Shown here piece after piece: positions 15,838 to 25,279 of a DNA stretch of 64,000 nucleotides (its first letter is position 1; every line of letters starts with the position of its first letter). The stretch is from Burkholderiales bacterium C2 (GTDB lineage: Bacteria > Pseudomonadota > Gammaproteobacteria > Burkholderiales > Burkholderiaceae_C): contig SCOI01000009.1 of the NCBI GenBank assembly GCA_005503085.1, positions 62,001 through 126,000 on the forward strand, written 5' to 3'. The position numbers were made by a program, and so were the translations under genes. The notes beneath the pieces are model-generated. The model did no database searches. It had not been told where the DNA came from and was given only the letters and a program-made list of their open reading frames with translations.

Positions 15838-18538
15838 GGTCTTCGATGTCGGGGAGCGGCGGCGGGTTGCCCAGCGGCAGGGTCAGCACAAAGGCGGCGC
15901 CGCCGCCGGGCACCGGCTCGGCATGGATGCCGCCTTGATGGGCTTGCATGATGGCACGGCAGATCGCCAGCCCGAGGCCGACGCCGGGGGTGCTGCTCTC
16001 GCTCTTGGCGCGGGCGAATTTCTCGAACAGCGCCTCCTCGCGGCCGGGCGGCAGACCGGGGCCGTTGTCGGCCACGCGCAGCCACAGCTCGGCCTCGCGC
16101 AGCTCGGCCGAGATGCGTATCAGGCTGCCGGCGGGTGTGTACTTGACCGCATTCTCGAGCAGATTGCACAGCACCCGCTCGATCAGCACCGCATCCAGAT
16201 TGATCATGGGCAGCCCCGGCGGCAGCTCGGTCTGCACCCGGTGCGCGGCCAGGCTGGCCTGCATGGCCTGCAGGGCACTTCCCACCACCTCCTCGACCGG
16301 CTGCCACTGCAGGCGCAGCTGCACCGCGCCGCTTTGCAGCCGCGCCATGTCCAGCAGGTTGTTGACCATCGCGTTGATGCGCTGCGACTCGCGCTGCAGC
16401 GCCTGCGCCATCTCGCGGCCGGCCTCGGGCAAGGCGGGCAAGGCCGCCAGCGTGTCGGCCAGGCCGTAGACCACGGCCAGCGGCGTGCGCAGATCATGCG
16501 AGAGCGCCGACAGCAGCGAGTTGCGCAGGCGCTCGGATTCGATATGCACCAGCGCGTCCTGCGCCACCTCGACGTAATGCACACGCTCCAACGCCTGGCC
16601 GATGATGCTGGCATAGGTGTCGAGCTGGGCGCGGCGCTCCGGCTGCATCACACTGGCCAGATCGCGCGGCCGCAAGGCCAGCACGCCGCGCGCGCGCATC
16701 GGCGCCTGCAGCGGCAGATAGAACCAGGCGCTGCCCGGCAGGGTGTCGGTGGTCAGGCCGGCCGCCTGGCCATGGTCCAGGGCCCAGCGCGCGGTGCCGA
16801 GGTCGGGCGGGTCGGCCTCGCCCTCTCGCAGCAGCAAGGCGTCCTTCAGGTCCAGCACCAGCACCAGGGCCCGGCCATGCAGCTCGCGCGACAGGCTGCT
16901 CTGCGCACTCTGCACCACCTGCTCGGTCTGCAGCGCGCCGGACAGCTCGCGGGTCAGCTCGAACAGGGCTCGCGAGCGCGCCTCGCGCTCGGCCGCGATC
17001 TGGGCCTGGTAGCGCAGATGGGCGGTCAGCTGGCCGGTGATCAGGCCCACCGCTAGCATCACGACAAAGGTCAAGAGGTACTGCACGTCCGAGACCGCGA
17101 AGCTCAGATGCGGCGCGATGAAGAAGAAGTCGAACAGGCCGACGCTCAGAAAGCTGGCCAGCACCGAGGGACCGCGCCCCCAGCGCAGCGAGACCCCCAG
17201 CACCGTCAGCAGGAACAGCATAACGATATTGGCCTCGTCGAAGACCGGCTGCAGCGGCAGCGCCAGCGCGGTGGTACCCACGCAGGCCAGCGCGGCAAAC
17301 GCATAGCGCTGCCATTGCCGGCTCCAGACCAGGCCGGGGTCGACGGCGTCCGGCAACGGCGCCGGCGTGGCCGGCTGGCCGACCTCGATCAGGTCGACAT
17401 CGCTGGCGCTGTCCGCCAGGCGCTGGTGCAGGCCGGGCCCACCGAGCAAGCGGCGCCAGGCCGGCCGCGGCGCGGCGCGGCCCAGCACCAGCTGCGAGAG
17501 ATTGTTCTCGCGGGCATGGCTCACCAGGGCCGGGGCCGGGTCTTGCGCCTGCAAGACGGCAGTGACCGCGCCCAGATCATGGGCCAGGCGCACCACCCGC
17601 AGAATGCGCTCGCGCTGCGCGTCGGGCAGGCGCCGCAGCGCCGGCGTCTCGACATAGACCGCATGCCAGGACACATTGAGCTGTTGGGCCAGGCGCGCGG
17701 CCGCGCGCACCACATGCTCGGCCCCCGAGCCATTGGATTCAGGGCCGATCGCACAAAGGATGGCGGCCTCGGTCTTCCAGACCTGGGCTATTGACTGCTT
17801 GCTGCGCCAGGCCTGCACATCATCCTCGACGCGGTCGGCGGTGCGGCGCAGCGCCAGCTCGCGCAAGGCCATCAGATTGCCCTTGCGGAAGAAGTTCCTG
17901 GCCGCGCGTTCGGCCTGGGCGGGCATATAGACCTTGCCGGCGCTCAGCCGCGCCAGCAGCTCGTCGGCCGGCGTGTCCACCATCACGACCTCGTCGGCGG
18001 CGTCGAAGAAGGTGTCGGGCAAGGTCTCCTGCACGCGCACGCCGGTGATGCCGCCCACCACATCGTTGAGGCTCTCCAGATGCTGGACGTTCAGCGTCGT
18101 GTAGACATCGATGCCATGGGCCAGCAGCTCCTCGACATCCTGCCAGCGCTTCGGATGCCGCGAGCCGGCCACATTGCTATGGGCCAGCTCGTCGACCAGG
18201 ATCAGCGCGGGCTGCCTCGCCAGCGCGCCGTCGAGATCGAACTCGGGCAGGGTCTTGCCGCGGTACTCGACCTGGCGCGGCGGCAGTATCTCCAGGCCCT
18301 CGGTCAACGCCATCGTCTCGCTGCGGCCATGGGTCTCGACCACGCCAATCAGCGGCGCCCGCCCCTCGTCCCTCCATTCGGCACTCAGCTTGCGAGCCGC
18401 CTGCAACATCGCATAGGTCTTGCCGACGCCGGCCGAGGAACCGAAGTAGATGCGCAGCTTGCCGCGCGCGGCTTTCTCTTCCTCTTCGCGCAGCTGCTCC
18501 AGCAGCACGTCCGGGTCGGGGCGCTGATCGTCGCTCAT
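15830..18538 (-). CDS. kdpD: KdpD sensor histidine kinase
   Basis: This 902-residue osmosensing and potassium-sensing kinase has four parts. The N-terminal KdpD domain has the P-loop GSSAGVGKT at residues 33-41 and the DELAH motif. Next is a universal-stress-like domain (residues about 250-370), then four membrane helices around 405-500. The kinase core follows, with SHDLRTPLAVVYG (phospho-acceptor His), NLLENAVKYTP and DNGPGLP. It phosphorylates KdpE. The start MSDDQRP at 18538 overlaps the corA stop by four bases (ATGA), so the kinase is translated behind the magnesium transporter gene. Longer upstream frames run through corA sequence and are rejected. Confidence 0.95.
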   Translation of the reverse strand: MSDDQRPDPDVLLEQLREEEEKAARGKLRIYFGSSAGVGKTYAMLQAARKLSAEWRDEGRAPLIGVVETHGRSETMALTEGLEILPPRQVEYRGKTLPEFDLDGALARQPALILVDELAHSNVAGSRHPKRWQDVEELLAHGIDVYTTLNVQHLESLNDVVGGITGVRVQETLPDTFFDAADEVVMVDTPADELLARLSAGKVYMPAQAERAARNFFRKGNLMALRELALRRTADRVEDDVQAWRSKQSIAQVWKTEAAILCAIGPESNGSGAEHVVRAAARLAQQLNVSWHAVYVETPALRRLPDAQRERILRVVRLAHDLGAVTAVLQAQDPAPALVSHARENNLSQLVLGRAAPRPAWRRLLGGPGLHQRLADSASDVDLIEVGQPATPAPLPDAVDPGLVWSRQWQRYAFAALACVGTTALALPLQPVFDEANIVMLFLLTVLGVSLRWGRGPSVLASFLSVGLFDFFFIAPHLSFAVSDVQYLLTFVVMLAVGLITGQLTAHLRYQAQIAAEREARSRALFELTRELSGALQTEQVVQSAQSSLSRELHGRALVLVLDLKDALLLREGEADPPDLGTARWALDHGQAAGLTTDTLPGSAWFYLPLQAPMRARGVLALRPRDLASVMQPERRAQLDTYASIIGQALERVHYVEVAQDALVHIESERLRNSLLSALSHDLRTPLAVVYGLADTLAALPALPEAGREMAQALQRESQRINAMVNNLLDMARLQSGAVQLRLQWQPVEEVVGSALQAMQASLAAHRVQTELPPGLPMINLDAVLIERVLCNLLENAVKYTPAGSLIRISAELREAELWLRVADNGPGLPPGREEALFEKFARAKSESSTPGVGLGLAICRAIMQAHQGGIHAEPVPGGGAAFVLTLPLGNPPPLPDIEDHE

Positions 18539-19578
18539 AGCCACCCTGCCCGTTTGAAGCGATACCAAAGACCGACGCAGACCGTGGTGATCAGGCCCAG
18601 CGCGGCCGGATAACCCCATTGCCATTTCAGCTCCGGCATCCCGTCGAAGTTCATGCCCCAAATGCCGGCAAAGGCGGTGGCCGCGGCAAAGATGCCGGCC
18701 CAGGCGGCCAGGCGCTTGGTCACATCGCTGTCCTCGATGGCCACCATCGACAGATTGGCCTGGATGGCCGTGCCTATGGTCTCGCGCACCGACTCGATCG
18801 CACCATGGATGCGCGCCAGATGGTCGGCCACATCGCGGAAGTAGTCCTCGGACCTGGCACAGATCGGCGGCGTGCGGCCGCCATGCAGCTTGGACAGCAT
18901 CTCCAGCATCGGCGCCACGGCCCGGCGCAGCAGCATCAGGCGGCGCTTCAAGGCATAGAGCCGCTGGATGTTGTCGCGCGCCGCGCCACTGGTGAAGATG
19001 CTTTGCTCGATCTCCTCCAGCTCCGACTCCAGCAGGTCGACGATGGGGAAATAGCGATCCACCACCGCGTCCATCAGCGCGTAGAGCACGAAGCTGGGGC
19101 CCTGGCGCAGCAGCTCCGGCTCGCGCTCGCAGCGTTCACGCACGCCCAGGAAATGCAGCTTGCTGCCCTTGCGCACCGACAGCACGTGGTTGCGGCCGAC
19201 GAAGACCATCACTTCGCCGAGTTGCAGCTCGCCTCTCAAGCCGTCCGCAGGGCCGCTCCCAAGGAGGGCTTGGCGGGGGGCGGCCAGGGCCCGCCCTAGC
19301 CGGGGGCCGGCATGCGCCCAGTCGATCAGGTGCATCACGACAAACAGGTCGTCGCCATACTCCTCGACCTTGGGGCGCTGGTGGCCATGGCTGGCGTCCT
19401 CGACCGCCAGGCTGTGCAGATTGAAGAGCCGCCGGTAGGACTCCAGCTCGGCGGCATCGCTGTCACGCAGCGCCACCCAGACAAAGGTGTCCGGCTGGTC
19501 CAGATAAGCCCCCAGCTCCTCGGGGGCCAGGTCGGCCACCTTGTGGCCTTCGCGATAGGCGGCGCAGTTGATCAGCAT
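18535..19578 (-). CDS. corA: CorA family magnesium/cobalt transporter
   Basis: This is a 347-residue member of the 2-TM-GxN family. The long N-terminal cytoplasmic funnel domain includes EDASHGHQRPKVEEYGDDLF. The stalk helix leads to two C-terminal membrane helices with the selectivity motif GMN near residue 309 (IWGMNFDGMPELKWQWGYP) and a basic tail. It imports Mg2+ and, in relatives, Co2+ or Ni2+. An insert of about 25 residues after HLIDWAH (rich in Ala, Gly and Pro) coincides with an imperfect DNA palindrome at 19251-19285. It lies inside the kdp operon, between the porin and kdpD, overlapping kdpD by four bases. Confidence 0.92.
   Translation of the reverse strand: MLINCAAYREGHKVADLAPEELGAYLDQPDTFVWVALRDSDAAELESYRRLFNLHSLAVEDASHGHQRPKVEEYGDDLFVVMHLIDWAHAGPRLGRALAAPRQALLGSGPADGLRGELQLGEVMVFVGRNHVLSVRKGSKLHFLGVRERCEREPELLRQGPSFVLYALMDAVVDRYFPIVDLLESELEEIEQSIFTSGAARDNIQRLYALKRRLMLLRRAVAPMLEMLSKLHGGRTPPICARSEDYFRDVADHLARIHGAIESVRETIGTAIQANLSMVAIEDSDVTKRLAAWAGIFAAATAFAGIWGMNFDGMPELKWQWGYPAALGLITTVCVGLWYRFKRAGWL
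19251..19285. repeat. Imperfect palindrome within corA
   Basis: GGCCGCTCCC and GGGGGGCGGCC are near inverted copies around a short centre. The segment encodes the Ala/Gly-rich insert of CorA that typical family members seem to lack, and its base pattern differs from the flanking codons. It may be a small mobile repeat inserted in frame. Confidence 0.35.
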
Positions 19579-19594
19579 CGCGGCATTGTCACCT

Positions 19595-20407
19595 TCAGAA
19601 GGTGCGCGCGGCGCTCAGCACCAGGGCGGCCCGGCCCAGACGCTTCGCATCCTGGCCTGCGGAGTTGCCAGCCTGGTAATAGTCGCGCGGGGCATCGGTC
19701 GCCACCAGGGCCGCGCCCAGATTGAAGCCGCCGACCTCCTTGCTGAGGCCGAGTTTCAGATCGGTATAGGACAGCTCACCGTAGTGGCGAACGCTCAGGC
19801 GACCCAGATGCGCGTCCAGATTGAAACCCGAGCCCAGATCGAAGCGGTAGTTCAGATCCAGATAGCTGCTGCCCTTGGAGGCGCCGCGCGCCGGCAGGCT
19901 GCTGAAGTAGGCATAGCCGGCGGTCGTGCTGTTGAGACCGAAATAGTCGCTGGCGGCCACCGAGAGCTTGGCGCTGAAGGTGCCGGCCGACAGGCCGATG
20001 TAGACATCGAGGTTGTCGTACTTCTCGCGTGTCGCGACGCCGGGCGCGCTGTTCAGCCTGGCGCTGGGGTAGAGATAGGCCAGCGCGCCGAGGTCCAGGG
20101 TCAGGTCTTGTGTGAGGGAAAACTTGTAGCCGCCATACAGGTCCAGCTCCAGGCCGGCGCCGTTGTTATAGCTGTTGCCGGAGACATTGGAGGCCCAAAC
20201 CCCGGCATAGGCGCCGCTGCTGTGCGCATAGTCGAGTCCACCCTGGATGGCGGGCTGGCGCCAGGTCTGGCTGATGCCGCGGAAGCGGTAGTCGGACACC
20301 AGGCCGACATTGCCGGTCAGCGTGTGCTCCGGCGGGGTCTGTGCGTGGGATTGCACGGCCAGCAGCAGGGTGGGGATGAGGCAGAGCGTCTTCAGAATGG
20401 TGGTCAT
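19595..20407 (-). CDS. TorF family putative porin (TIGR02001 type)
   Basis: This is a 270-residue outer membrane beta-barrel. A signal peptide (LCLIPTLLLAVQSHAQ) is followed by the family opening GNVGLVSDYRFRGISQTWRQ. Repeated strands follow, among them GGLDYAHSSGAYAGVWASNV, and it ends in an aromatic residue (AARTF), as outer membrane proteins do. Members are predicted channels of unknown specificity. Here it lies between kdpC and corA in one direction, 65 bp after kdpC and 16 bp before corA, suggesting a role in cation passage across the outer membrane. That role is inferred from context only. Confidence 0.82.
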   Translation of the reverse strand: MTTILKTLCLIPTLLLAVQSHAQTPPEHTLTGNVGLVSDYRFRGISQTWRQPAIQGGLDYAHSSGAYAGVWASNVSGNSYNNGAGLELDLYGGYKFSLTQDLTLDLGALAYLYPSARLNSAPGVATREKYDNLDVYIGLSAGTFSAKLSVAASDYFGLNSTTAGYAYFSSLPARGASKGSSYLDLNYRFDLGSGFNLDAHLGRLSVRHYGELSYTDLKLGLSKEVGGFNLGAALVATDAPRDYYQAGNSAGQDAKRLGRAALVLSAARTF

Positions 20408-20472
20408 GGTTCGAACAAAAAACGACCAGGCCCGGGTGAGCCTGGCCCAAAAACAGAGAGGCTGCGGCGCGA

Positions 20473-21045
20473 TCAGCGCGGCTGGTCCAGCGCCAGATTG
20501 AGCTTGAGCACATGGACGCGCGGCTCGCCCAGGACCGCCAGGTCGCGGCCCTCGGTATTGGCCGCGATCAGGCGCTGCACCTCGGCCAGCGGCAGGCCGC
20601 GCTCGCGCGCGACACGGGTGGCCTGGTAGCGCGCGGCGGCCATCGAGATGTGCGGGTCCAGGCCGCTGGCCGAGGCCGTGACCAGGTCGGCCGGCACCGC
20701 CGCCGTGTTGCCCGGATCGGCAGCGCGCAGCGCGGCGATGCGGGCCTTGACGGCATCGGCCAGCGCCGGGTTCATCGGCCCCTGGTTGGAGCCGCCGGAG
20801 CCGGCCGCGTTATTGGCCATCGGCCCGGTGGCCGAGGGACGGCCCCAGAAGTATTTGGGCGATGTGAAGCTCTGACCGATCAGCTCGGAGCCGACGGCCT
20901 TGCCCCCTTGCTCGATCAGGCTGCCGGCGGCCTGTTTGGGGAACAGCGACTGACCGACGCCGGTGACGGCCAGCGGATAGAGCAGACCGGTGATCGCGCT
21001 GAGCAGCACGAAGCTCACAAGCGCGGGACGAAGATGGGCTTTCAT
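20473..21045 (-). CDS. kdpC: Potassium-transporting ATPase subunit KdpC
   Basis: This 190-residue subunit has a single N-terminal membrane helix ([19 protein letters not shown]) and a periplasmic domain with the family motifs [30 protein letters not shown] and [15 protein letters not shown]. KdpC stabilises the KdpFABC complex and is needed for assembly and activity. It lies 10 bp after kdpB. The length matches the family. Confidence 0.97.
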   Translation of the reverse strand: MKAHLRPALVSFVLLSAITGLLYPLAVTGVGQSLFPKQAAGSLIEQGGKAVGSELIGQSFTSPKYFWGRPSATGPMANNAAGSGGSNQGPMNPALADAVKARIAALRAADPGNTAAVPADLVTASASGLDPHISMAAARYQATRVARERGLPLAEVQRLIAANTEGRDLAVLGEPRVHVLKLNLALDQPR

Positions 21046-21055
21046 GACAAGCTCC

Positions 21056-23155
21056 TTAGATCAGATGGGTGGCGACCAGGAACAGGTCGATGGCCTTGAT
21101 GCCGACAAAGGGCACGATCAGGCCGCCAAGGCCGTAGATGGCCAGATTGCGGCGCAGCAGCGCGGCCGCGCCGATGGCGCGGTAAGGCACGCCCTTCAGA
21201 GCCAGCGGGATCAGCGCGATGATGATCAGCGCGTTGAAGATCACGGCCGACAGGATGGCCGAACTGGGGCTGTGCAGGCCCATCACATTCAGCGCGGCCA
21301 GCTGCGGATAGACGCCGACAAACATCGCCGGGATGATGGCGAAGTACTTGGCCACATCGTTGGCAATCGAGAAGGTGGTCAGCGAGCCGCGCGTCATCAA
21401 GAGCTGCTTGCCGGTCTCGACGATCTCCAGCAGCTTGGTGGGGTTGGAGTCCAGGTCCACCATATTGCCGGCCTCCTTGGCGGCCTGCGTGCCGGTGTTC
21501 ATCGCCACGGCGACATCGGCCTGGGCCAGCGCGGGCGCATCATTGGTGCCGTCGCCGGTCATCGCCACCAGGCGGCCTTCGCCCTGGTAGTCGCGGATCA
21601 GCTTGAGCTTGGCCTCGGGCGTGGCCTCGGCCAGGAAGTCGTCGACGCCGGCCTCGGCCGCGATCGCTGCGGCGGTCAGCTTGTTGTCGCCGGTGATCAT
21701 CACGGTCTTGATGCCCATGCGGCGCAGCTCGGCGAAGCGCTCCTTGATGCCGCCCTTGACGATGTCCTTCAGCTCGACGGCGCCCATCACCTTGGCACCG
21801 TCGGACACCACCAGCGGCGTGCTGCCGCGCCGCGCGATCTCATCGATGGCCTGGCTGACTTCCTTCGGGAAGCGGCCACCCAGGGCCTCGATATGGCGGC
21901 GGATCGCATCGCCGGCGCCCTTGCGGATCTGGCGCTGTTGCTGCGCATGCGAGCCGAGGTCGACGCCGCTCATGCGGGTCTGCGCGGTGAAGGGCACGAA
22001 CTGCGCATCCAGGCCCGAGAGCTCGCGCTCGCGCAGATTGAAGCGGGTCTTGGCCAGCACCACGATGCTGCGGCCTTCCGGCGTCTCGTCGGCCAGCGAG
22101 GCCAGCTGGGCCGCGTCGGCCAGCTGCTGCTCGGTCACGCCGGGCGCCGGCACGAACAGGCTGGCCTGGCGGTTGCCCAAGGTGATGGTGCCGGTCTTGT
22201 CCAGCATCAGCACGTCCACATCGCCGGCCGCCTCGACCGCACGGCCCGAGGTCGCGATCACATTGGCCTGCATCATGCGGCTCATGCCGGCCACACCGAT
22301 GGCCGACAGCAGGCCACCGATGGTGGTCGGGATCAGGCAGACCAGCAGCGCGATCAGCGCGGTGATCGACACCACCGTGCCTGCGCCGGCTGCCTCGACG
22401 CTGAAGATCGAGTAGGGCAGCAAGGTCACGCTGACGACCAGAAAGACCAGGGTCAGCGCCACCAGCAAAATGGTCAGCGCGATCTCGTTGGGCGTCTTCT
22501 GGCGCTTGGCGCCCTCCACCATCGCGATCATGCGGTCGAGGAAGGACTCACCGGGATTGACGGCGATACGCACCACCAGCCAGTCGGACAGCACGCGGGT
22601 GCCGCCGGTGACCGAGGAGAAGTCACCGCCCGACTCGCGGATGACCGGGGCCGACTCGCCGGTGATCGCACTCTCGTCCACCGAGGCCACACCCTCGATC
22701 ACCTCGCCGTCCAGCGGGATCAGGTCACCGGCCTCGACCAGCACGACCGCGCCCTTGCGCAACTCATCGGACTGCAGCGGATGCCACTTGGCGCCGTGCC
22801 TGGGTTCTTCCAGCTTCTTGGCCCAGGTCTTGGTCTTCAGGCCGCGCAGCGACGCGGCCTGCGCCTTGCTGCGGCCCTCGGCCATCGCCTCGGCGAAGTT
22901 CGCGAACAGCACGGTGAACCACAGCCACAGCGCGATGGCCAGCATGAAGACGGATCCCTCGGTGCCGGCGACGGCCGGGTCCTTCAGGCTGGCCAGCCAC
23001 AGCGCGCTGGTCAGGATGGCGCCGACATAGACGACGAACATCACCGGGTTGCGCCACTGCGTGCGCGGATCCAGCTTGCCAAAGGAGGCCGCGACGGCCG
23101 GCTTCAGCAAGGCAGGGTCGAGGAAAGAGAGTTTGTTGTTGTCTTGTGTCGTCAT
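21056..23155 (-). CDS. kdpB: Potassium-transporting P-type ATPase KdpB
   Basis: This is the 699-residue catalytic subunit. It has the phosphorylation motif DKTGTITLG, the actuator loop [13 protein letters not shown], the hinge [19 protein letters not shown], and membrane segments with [15 protein letters not shown]. It hydrolyses ATP to drive K+ import through KdpA. The start MTTQDNN at 23155 lies two bases after the kdpA stop (TGA TC ATG), so translation is coupled. A longer frame to 23377 only reads through the end of kdpA. Confidence 0.98.
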   Translation of the reverse strand: MTTQDNNKLSFLDPALLKPAVAASFGKLDPRTQWRNPVMFVVYVGAILTSALWLASLKDPAVAGTEGSVFMLAIALWLWFTVLFANFAEAMAEGRSKAQAASLRGLKTKTWAKKLEEPRHGAKWHPLQSDELRKGAVVLVEAGDLIPLDGEVIEGVASVDESAITGESAPVIRESGGDFSSVTGGTRVLSDWLVVRIAVNPGESFLDRMIAMVEGAKRQKTPNEIALTILLVALTLVFLVVSVTLLPYSIFSVEAAGAGTVVSITALIALLVCLIPTTIGGLLSAIGVAGMSRMMQANVIATSGRAVEAAGDVDVLMLDKTGTITLGNRQASLFVPAPGVTEQQLADAAQLASLADETPEGRSIVVLAKTRFNLRERELSGLDAQFVPFTAQTRMSGVDLGSHAQQQRQIRKGAGDAIRRHIEALGGRFPKEVSQAIDEIARRGSTPLVVSDGAKVMGAVELKDIVKGGIKERFAELRRMGIKTVMITGDNKLTAAAIAAEAGVDDFLAEATPEAKLKLIRDYQGEGRLVAMTGDGTNDAPALAQADVAVAMNTGTQAAKEAGNMVDLDSNPTKLLEIVETGKQLLMTRGSLTTFSIANDVAKYFAIIPAMFVGVYPQLAALNVMGLHSPSSAILSAVIFNALIIIALIPLALKGVPYRAIGAAALLRRNLAIYGLGGLIVPFVGIKAIDLFLVATHLI

Positions 23156-23157
23156 GA

Positions 23158-24936
23158 TCAGACTCCCCACAGCATCAGATGCTCGGCAATCGGCCCGAGC
23201 GCCAGTGCAGGGACATAGTTCAGCAAGCCCACCAGCAGCACCGTGCCGATCAGCAGCACGATGAACAGCGGGCCGTGCGTGGGCATCGAGCCGCTGGTCT
23301 GCGGGATGCGCTTCTTGGCGGCCAAGCTGCCGGCAATCGCCAGCACCGGCACGATCACGCCGAAACGACCCAGCCACATCGCGACACCCAGCAGCGTGTT
23401 GTAGAAGGGTGTGTTGGCCGACAGGCCGGCGAAGGCGCTGCCGTTGTTATTGGCGGCCGAGGTCAGTGCATACAGCACCTCGGAGAAGCCATGGGCGCCC
23501 GGGTTCAGGATGCCGGCCTTGCCCGCCGTAGCCAGCACCGCGATGGCGGTGCCGACCAGCACGACGATGGGCGTGATCAGGATGGCGATGGACACCATCT
23601 TCATCTCGTGCGGCTCGATCTTCTTCCCCAGGTACTCGGGCGTGCGGCCAATCATCAGGCCGGCAATGAAGACGGCCAGCAGCGCGAACACCAGCATGCC
23701 GTACAGACCGGTGCCGACGCCGCCGAACACCACCTCGCCCAGCTGCATCATCACCAGCGGCACCATGCCGCCCAGCGGCGTCATCGAGTCGTGCATCGAA
23801 TTGACCGCGCCACAGGAGGCGGCCGTCGTGACCACCGCAAACAGGCTGCTGGCATTGATGCCGAAGCGAGCCTCCTTGCCCTCCATATTGCCGGCGCCGG
23901 CCTCGACGCCCAGAGCCGTCAGCGCCGGGTTGCCGGCCTGCTCGGCGCTGGTCGCCGCGAACACCGCCGCGACAAACATCAGGCTCATCGCCGCCAACAC
24001 CGCCACACCCTGGCGCGTGTCGCCCACCATGCGGCCGAACATGAAGCACAAGGCCGCCGGGATCAGGAAGATCGCCAGCATCTGCACCAGATTGGACAGC
24101 GCGGTCGGGTTCTCGAAGGGATGGGCCGAATTGGCATTGAAGAAACCGCCGCCATTGGTACCCAGCATCTTGATCGCCAGCTGCGAGGCGGCCGGGCCCA
24201 TCGCCAGGGTCTGGGTGCTGGTCTGGACATCATCCATCAAGACCTGACCCTGCGCATCCGTCAGCGGCTGACCGTCGGCGCCGAGCTTGGGCGTCTGGTA
24301 GCTGGTGGCCTCCACGGTGCTGACCTCCTTGTAGGCGTCGAAGTTCTGGATCACGCCCTGGCCGACGAAGAAGATCGCCAGCACAAAGCTGATCGGCAGC
24401 AGCACCCACAGCGTGATGCGGCTCAGATCGGCCCAGAAGTTGCCGATGGTGGCCAGACTCTTGCCGGCGAAACCGCGGATCAGCGCGAACACCACGGCAA
24501 TGCCGGTGGCGGCCGAGACGAAGTTCTGCACCGTCAGCGCCAGCATCTGGCTCAGATAGCTCATCGCGGACTCGCCGCCATAGCCCTGCCAGTTGGTGTT
24601 GGTGACAAAGCTGATCGCGGTGTTGAAGGCCGAGTCGGGCGTGATCGCCGCCATGCCTTGCGGATTCAGCGGCAGCAGACCCTGAAAGCGCTGCAGCGCA
24701 TAGACCGCCAGCACGCCGATGAAGTTGAACAGCAGCAGCGCGATCGCATACTGCTTCCAGTGCATGCCCTCGGCCGGCTTGACGCCGGCCAGGCGGAACA
24801 GCCCCCCCTCGACCGCGCCCATCCAGCGCGGCAGGCGGCCCTCGGCCACCCGAAGCAGCCAGCCCGCCAGCGGCCAGGCCGCCAGCAGCAGCAAGACCAT
24901 GAACAGGCCCAGATTGATCCATGCCAAGGAGTTCAT
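23158..24936 (-). CDS. kdpA: Potassium-transporting ATPase subunit KdpA
   Basis: This 592-residue potassium-binding channel-like subunit has ten predicted helices. The four selectivity-filter loops are visible: [44 protein letters not shown] and [11 protein letters not shown]. The start MNSLAWI at 24936 follows the kdpF stop by one base. A GAGGAG ribosome site lies inside the end of kdpF (codons for AEE). Confidence 0.98.
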   Translation of the reverse strand: MNSLAWINLGLFMVLLLLAAWPLAGWLLRVAEGRLPRWMGAVEGGLFRLAGVKPAEGMHWKQYAIALLLFNFIGVLAVYALQRFQGLLPLNPQGMAAITPDSAFNTAISFVTNTNWQGYGGESAMSYLSQMLALTVQNFVSAATGIAVVFALIRGFAGKSLATIGNFWADLSRITLWVLLPISFVLAIFFVGQGVIQNFDAYKEVSTVEATSYQTPKLGADGQPLTDAQGQVLMDDVQTSTQTLAMGPAASQLAIKMLGTNGGGFFNANSAHPFENPTALSNLVQMLAIFLIPAALCFMFGRMVGDTRQGVAVLAAMSLMFVAAVFAATSAEQAGNPALTALGVEAGAGNMEGKEARFGINASSLFAVVTTAASCGAVNSMHDSMTPLGGMVPLVMMQLGEVVFGGVGTGLYGMLVFALLAVFIAGLMIGRTPEYLGKKIEPHEMKMVSIAILITPIVVLVGTAIAVLATAGKAGILNPGAHGFSEVLYALTSAANNNGSAFAGLSANTPFYNTLLGVAMWLGRFGVIVPVLAIAGSLAAKKRIPQTSGSMPTHGPLFIVLLIGTVLLVGLLNYVPALALGPIAEHLMLWGV

Positions 24937-24937
24937 C

Positions 24938-25027
24938 TCAGAACTCCTCGGCGCGGAACAACGCCACGACCAGATAGACAAACAAGCCAGCGGCCACCAG
25001 GCCGCTGACGATATAGAGCCCGCTCAT
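24938..25027 (-). CDS. kdpF: Potassium-transporting ATPase small subunit KdpF
   Basis: This 29-residue single-helix peptide reads [18 protein letters not shown] then [11 protein letters not shown]. It matches the KdpF family, which stabilises the KdpFABC complex in the membrane. Its ATG overlaps the stop of the small ORF before it, and its stop lies one base from the kdpA ATG. It is too short for normal gene calling but clear from the sequence. Confidence 0.92.
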   Translation of the reverse strand: MSGLYIVSGLVAAGLFVYLVVALFRAEEF

Positions 25028-25122
25028 TGCTTGCCACCCTCCAGCCTGTGGCTGGCAGCGGCCAGGCCGAGGGCCAAGCCGAACAGCGCCAGGCTCAAGC
25101 CCAGAAATACCCAATCCATCAT
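25024..25122 (-). CDS. Small membrane protein at the head of the kdp operon
   Basis: A 32-codon frame reads MMDWVFLGLSLALFGLALG then [13 protein letters not shown]. It is one hydrophobic helix with a short polar tail, and a second ATG at 25119 is equally possible. Its TGA overlaps the kdpF ATG by three of four bases (ATGA), the same coupling seen elsewhere in this operon, which argues that it is translated. It does not match KdpF and I do not recognise a named family. It could be an extra Kdp accessory peptide or a leader peptide. Confidence 0.65.
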   Translation of the reverse strand: MMDWVFLGLSLALFGLALGLAAASHRLEGGKQ

Positions 25123-25195
25123 CTTGTGCTCACACGCTCAGTTGAGATGTGCAGAGCTTAGGAATTGGGGCCTCAGCTTGTCGTAGAAGCTGGGG

Positions 25196-25223
25196 CGGGC
25201 GGTATCAAGATCGTATAAAGATG
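25196..25223 (-). promoter_or_regulatory. Putative KdpE binding site of the kdp promoter
   Basis: Read leftward, the bases are CATCTTTATACGATCTTGAT followed by ACCGCCCG. This resembles the Escherichia coli kdpFABC KdpE site as I remember it: TTTATAC, an AT-rich direct repeat half, then a CCCGCCCG run. It stands about 75 bp before the first ATG of the operon and next to the sppA terminator. Recognition is from memory; binding is inferred. Confidence 0.6.
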
Positions 25224-25230
25224 GCGCCAA

Positions 25231-25255
25231 GCAAAAGAGGCCCGAAGGCCTCTTG
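25231..25255 (-). terminator. Rho-independent terminator of the sppA group
   Basis: Read leftward, AAGAGGCC-TTC-GGGCCTCTTTTGC forms a tight stem with a UUCG-like loop and a short T-run, 25 bp after the sppA stop. It separates the sppA group from the kdp promoter. Confidence 0.85.
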
Positions 25256-25279
25256 TCGGGGTACGAACGCTGGCGATCC

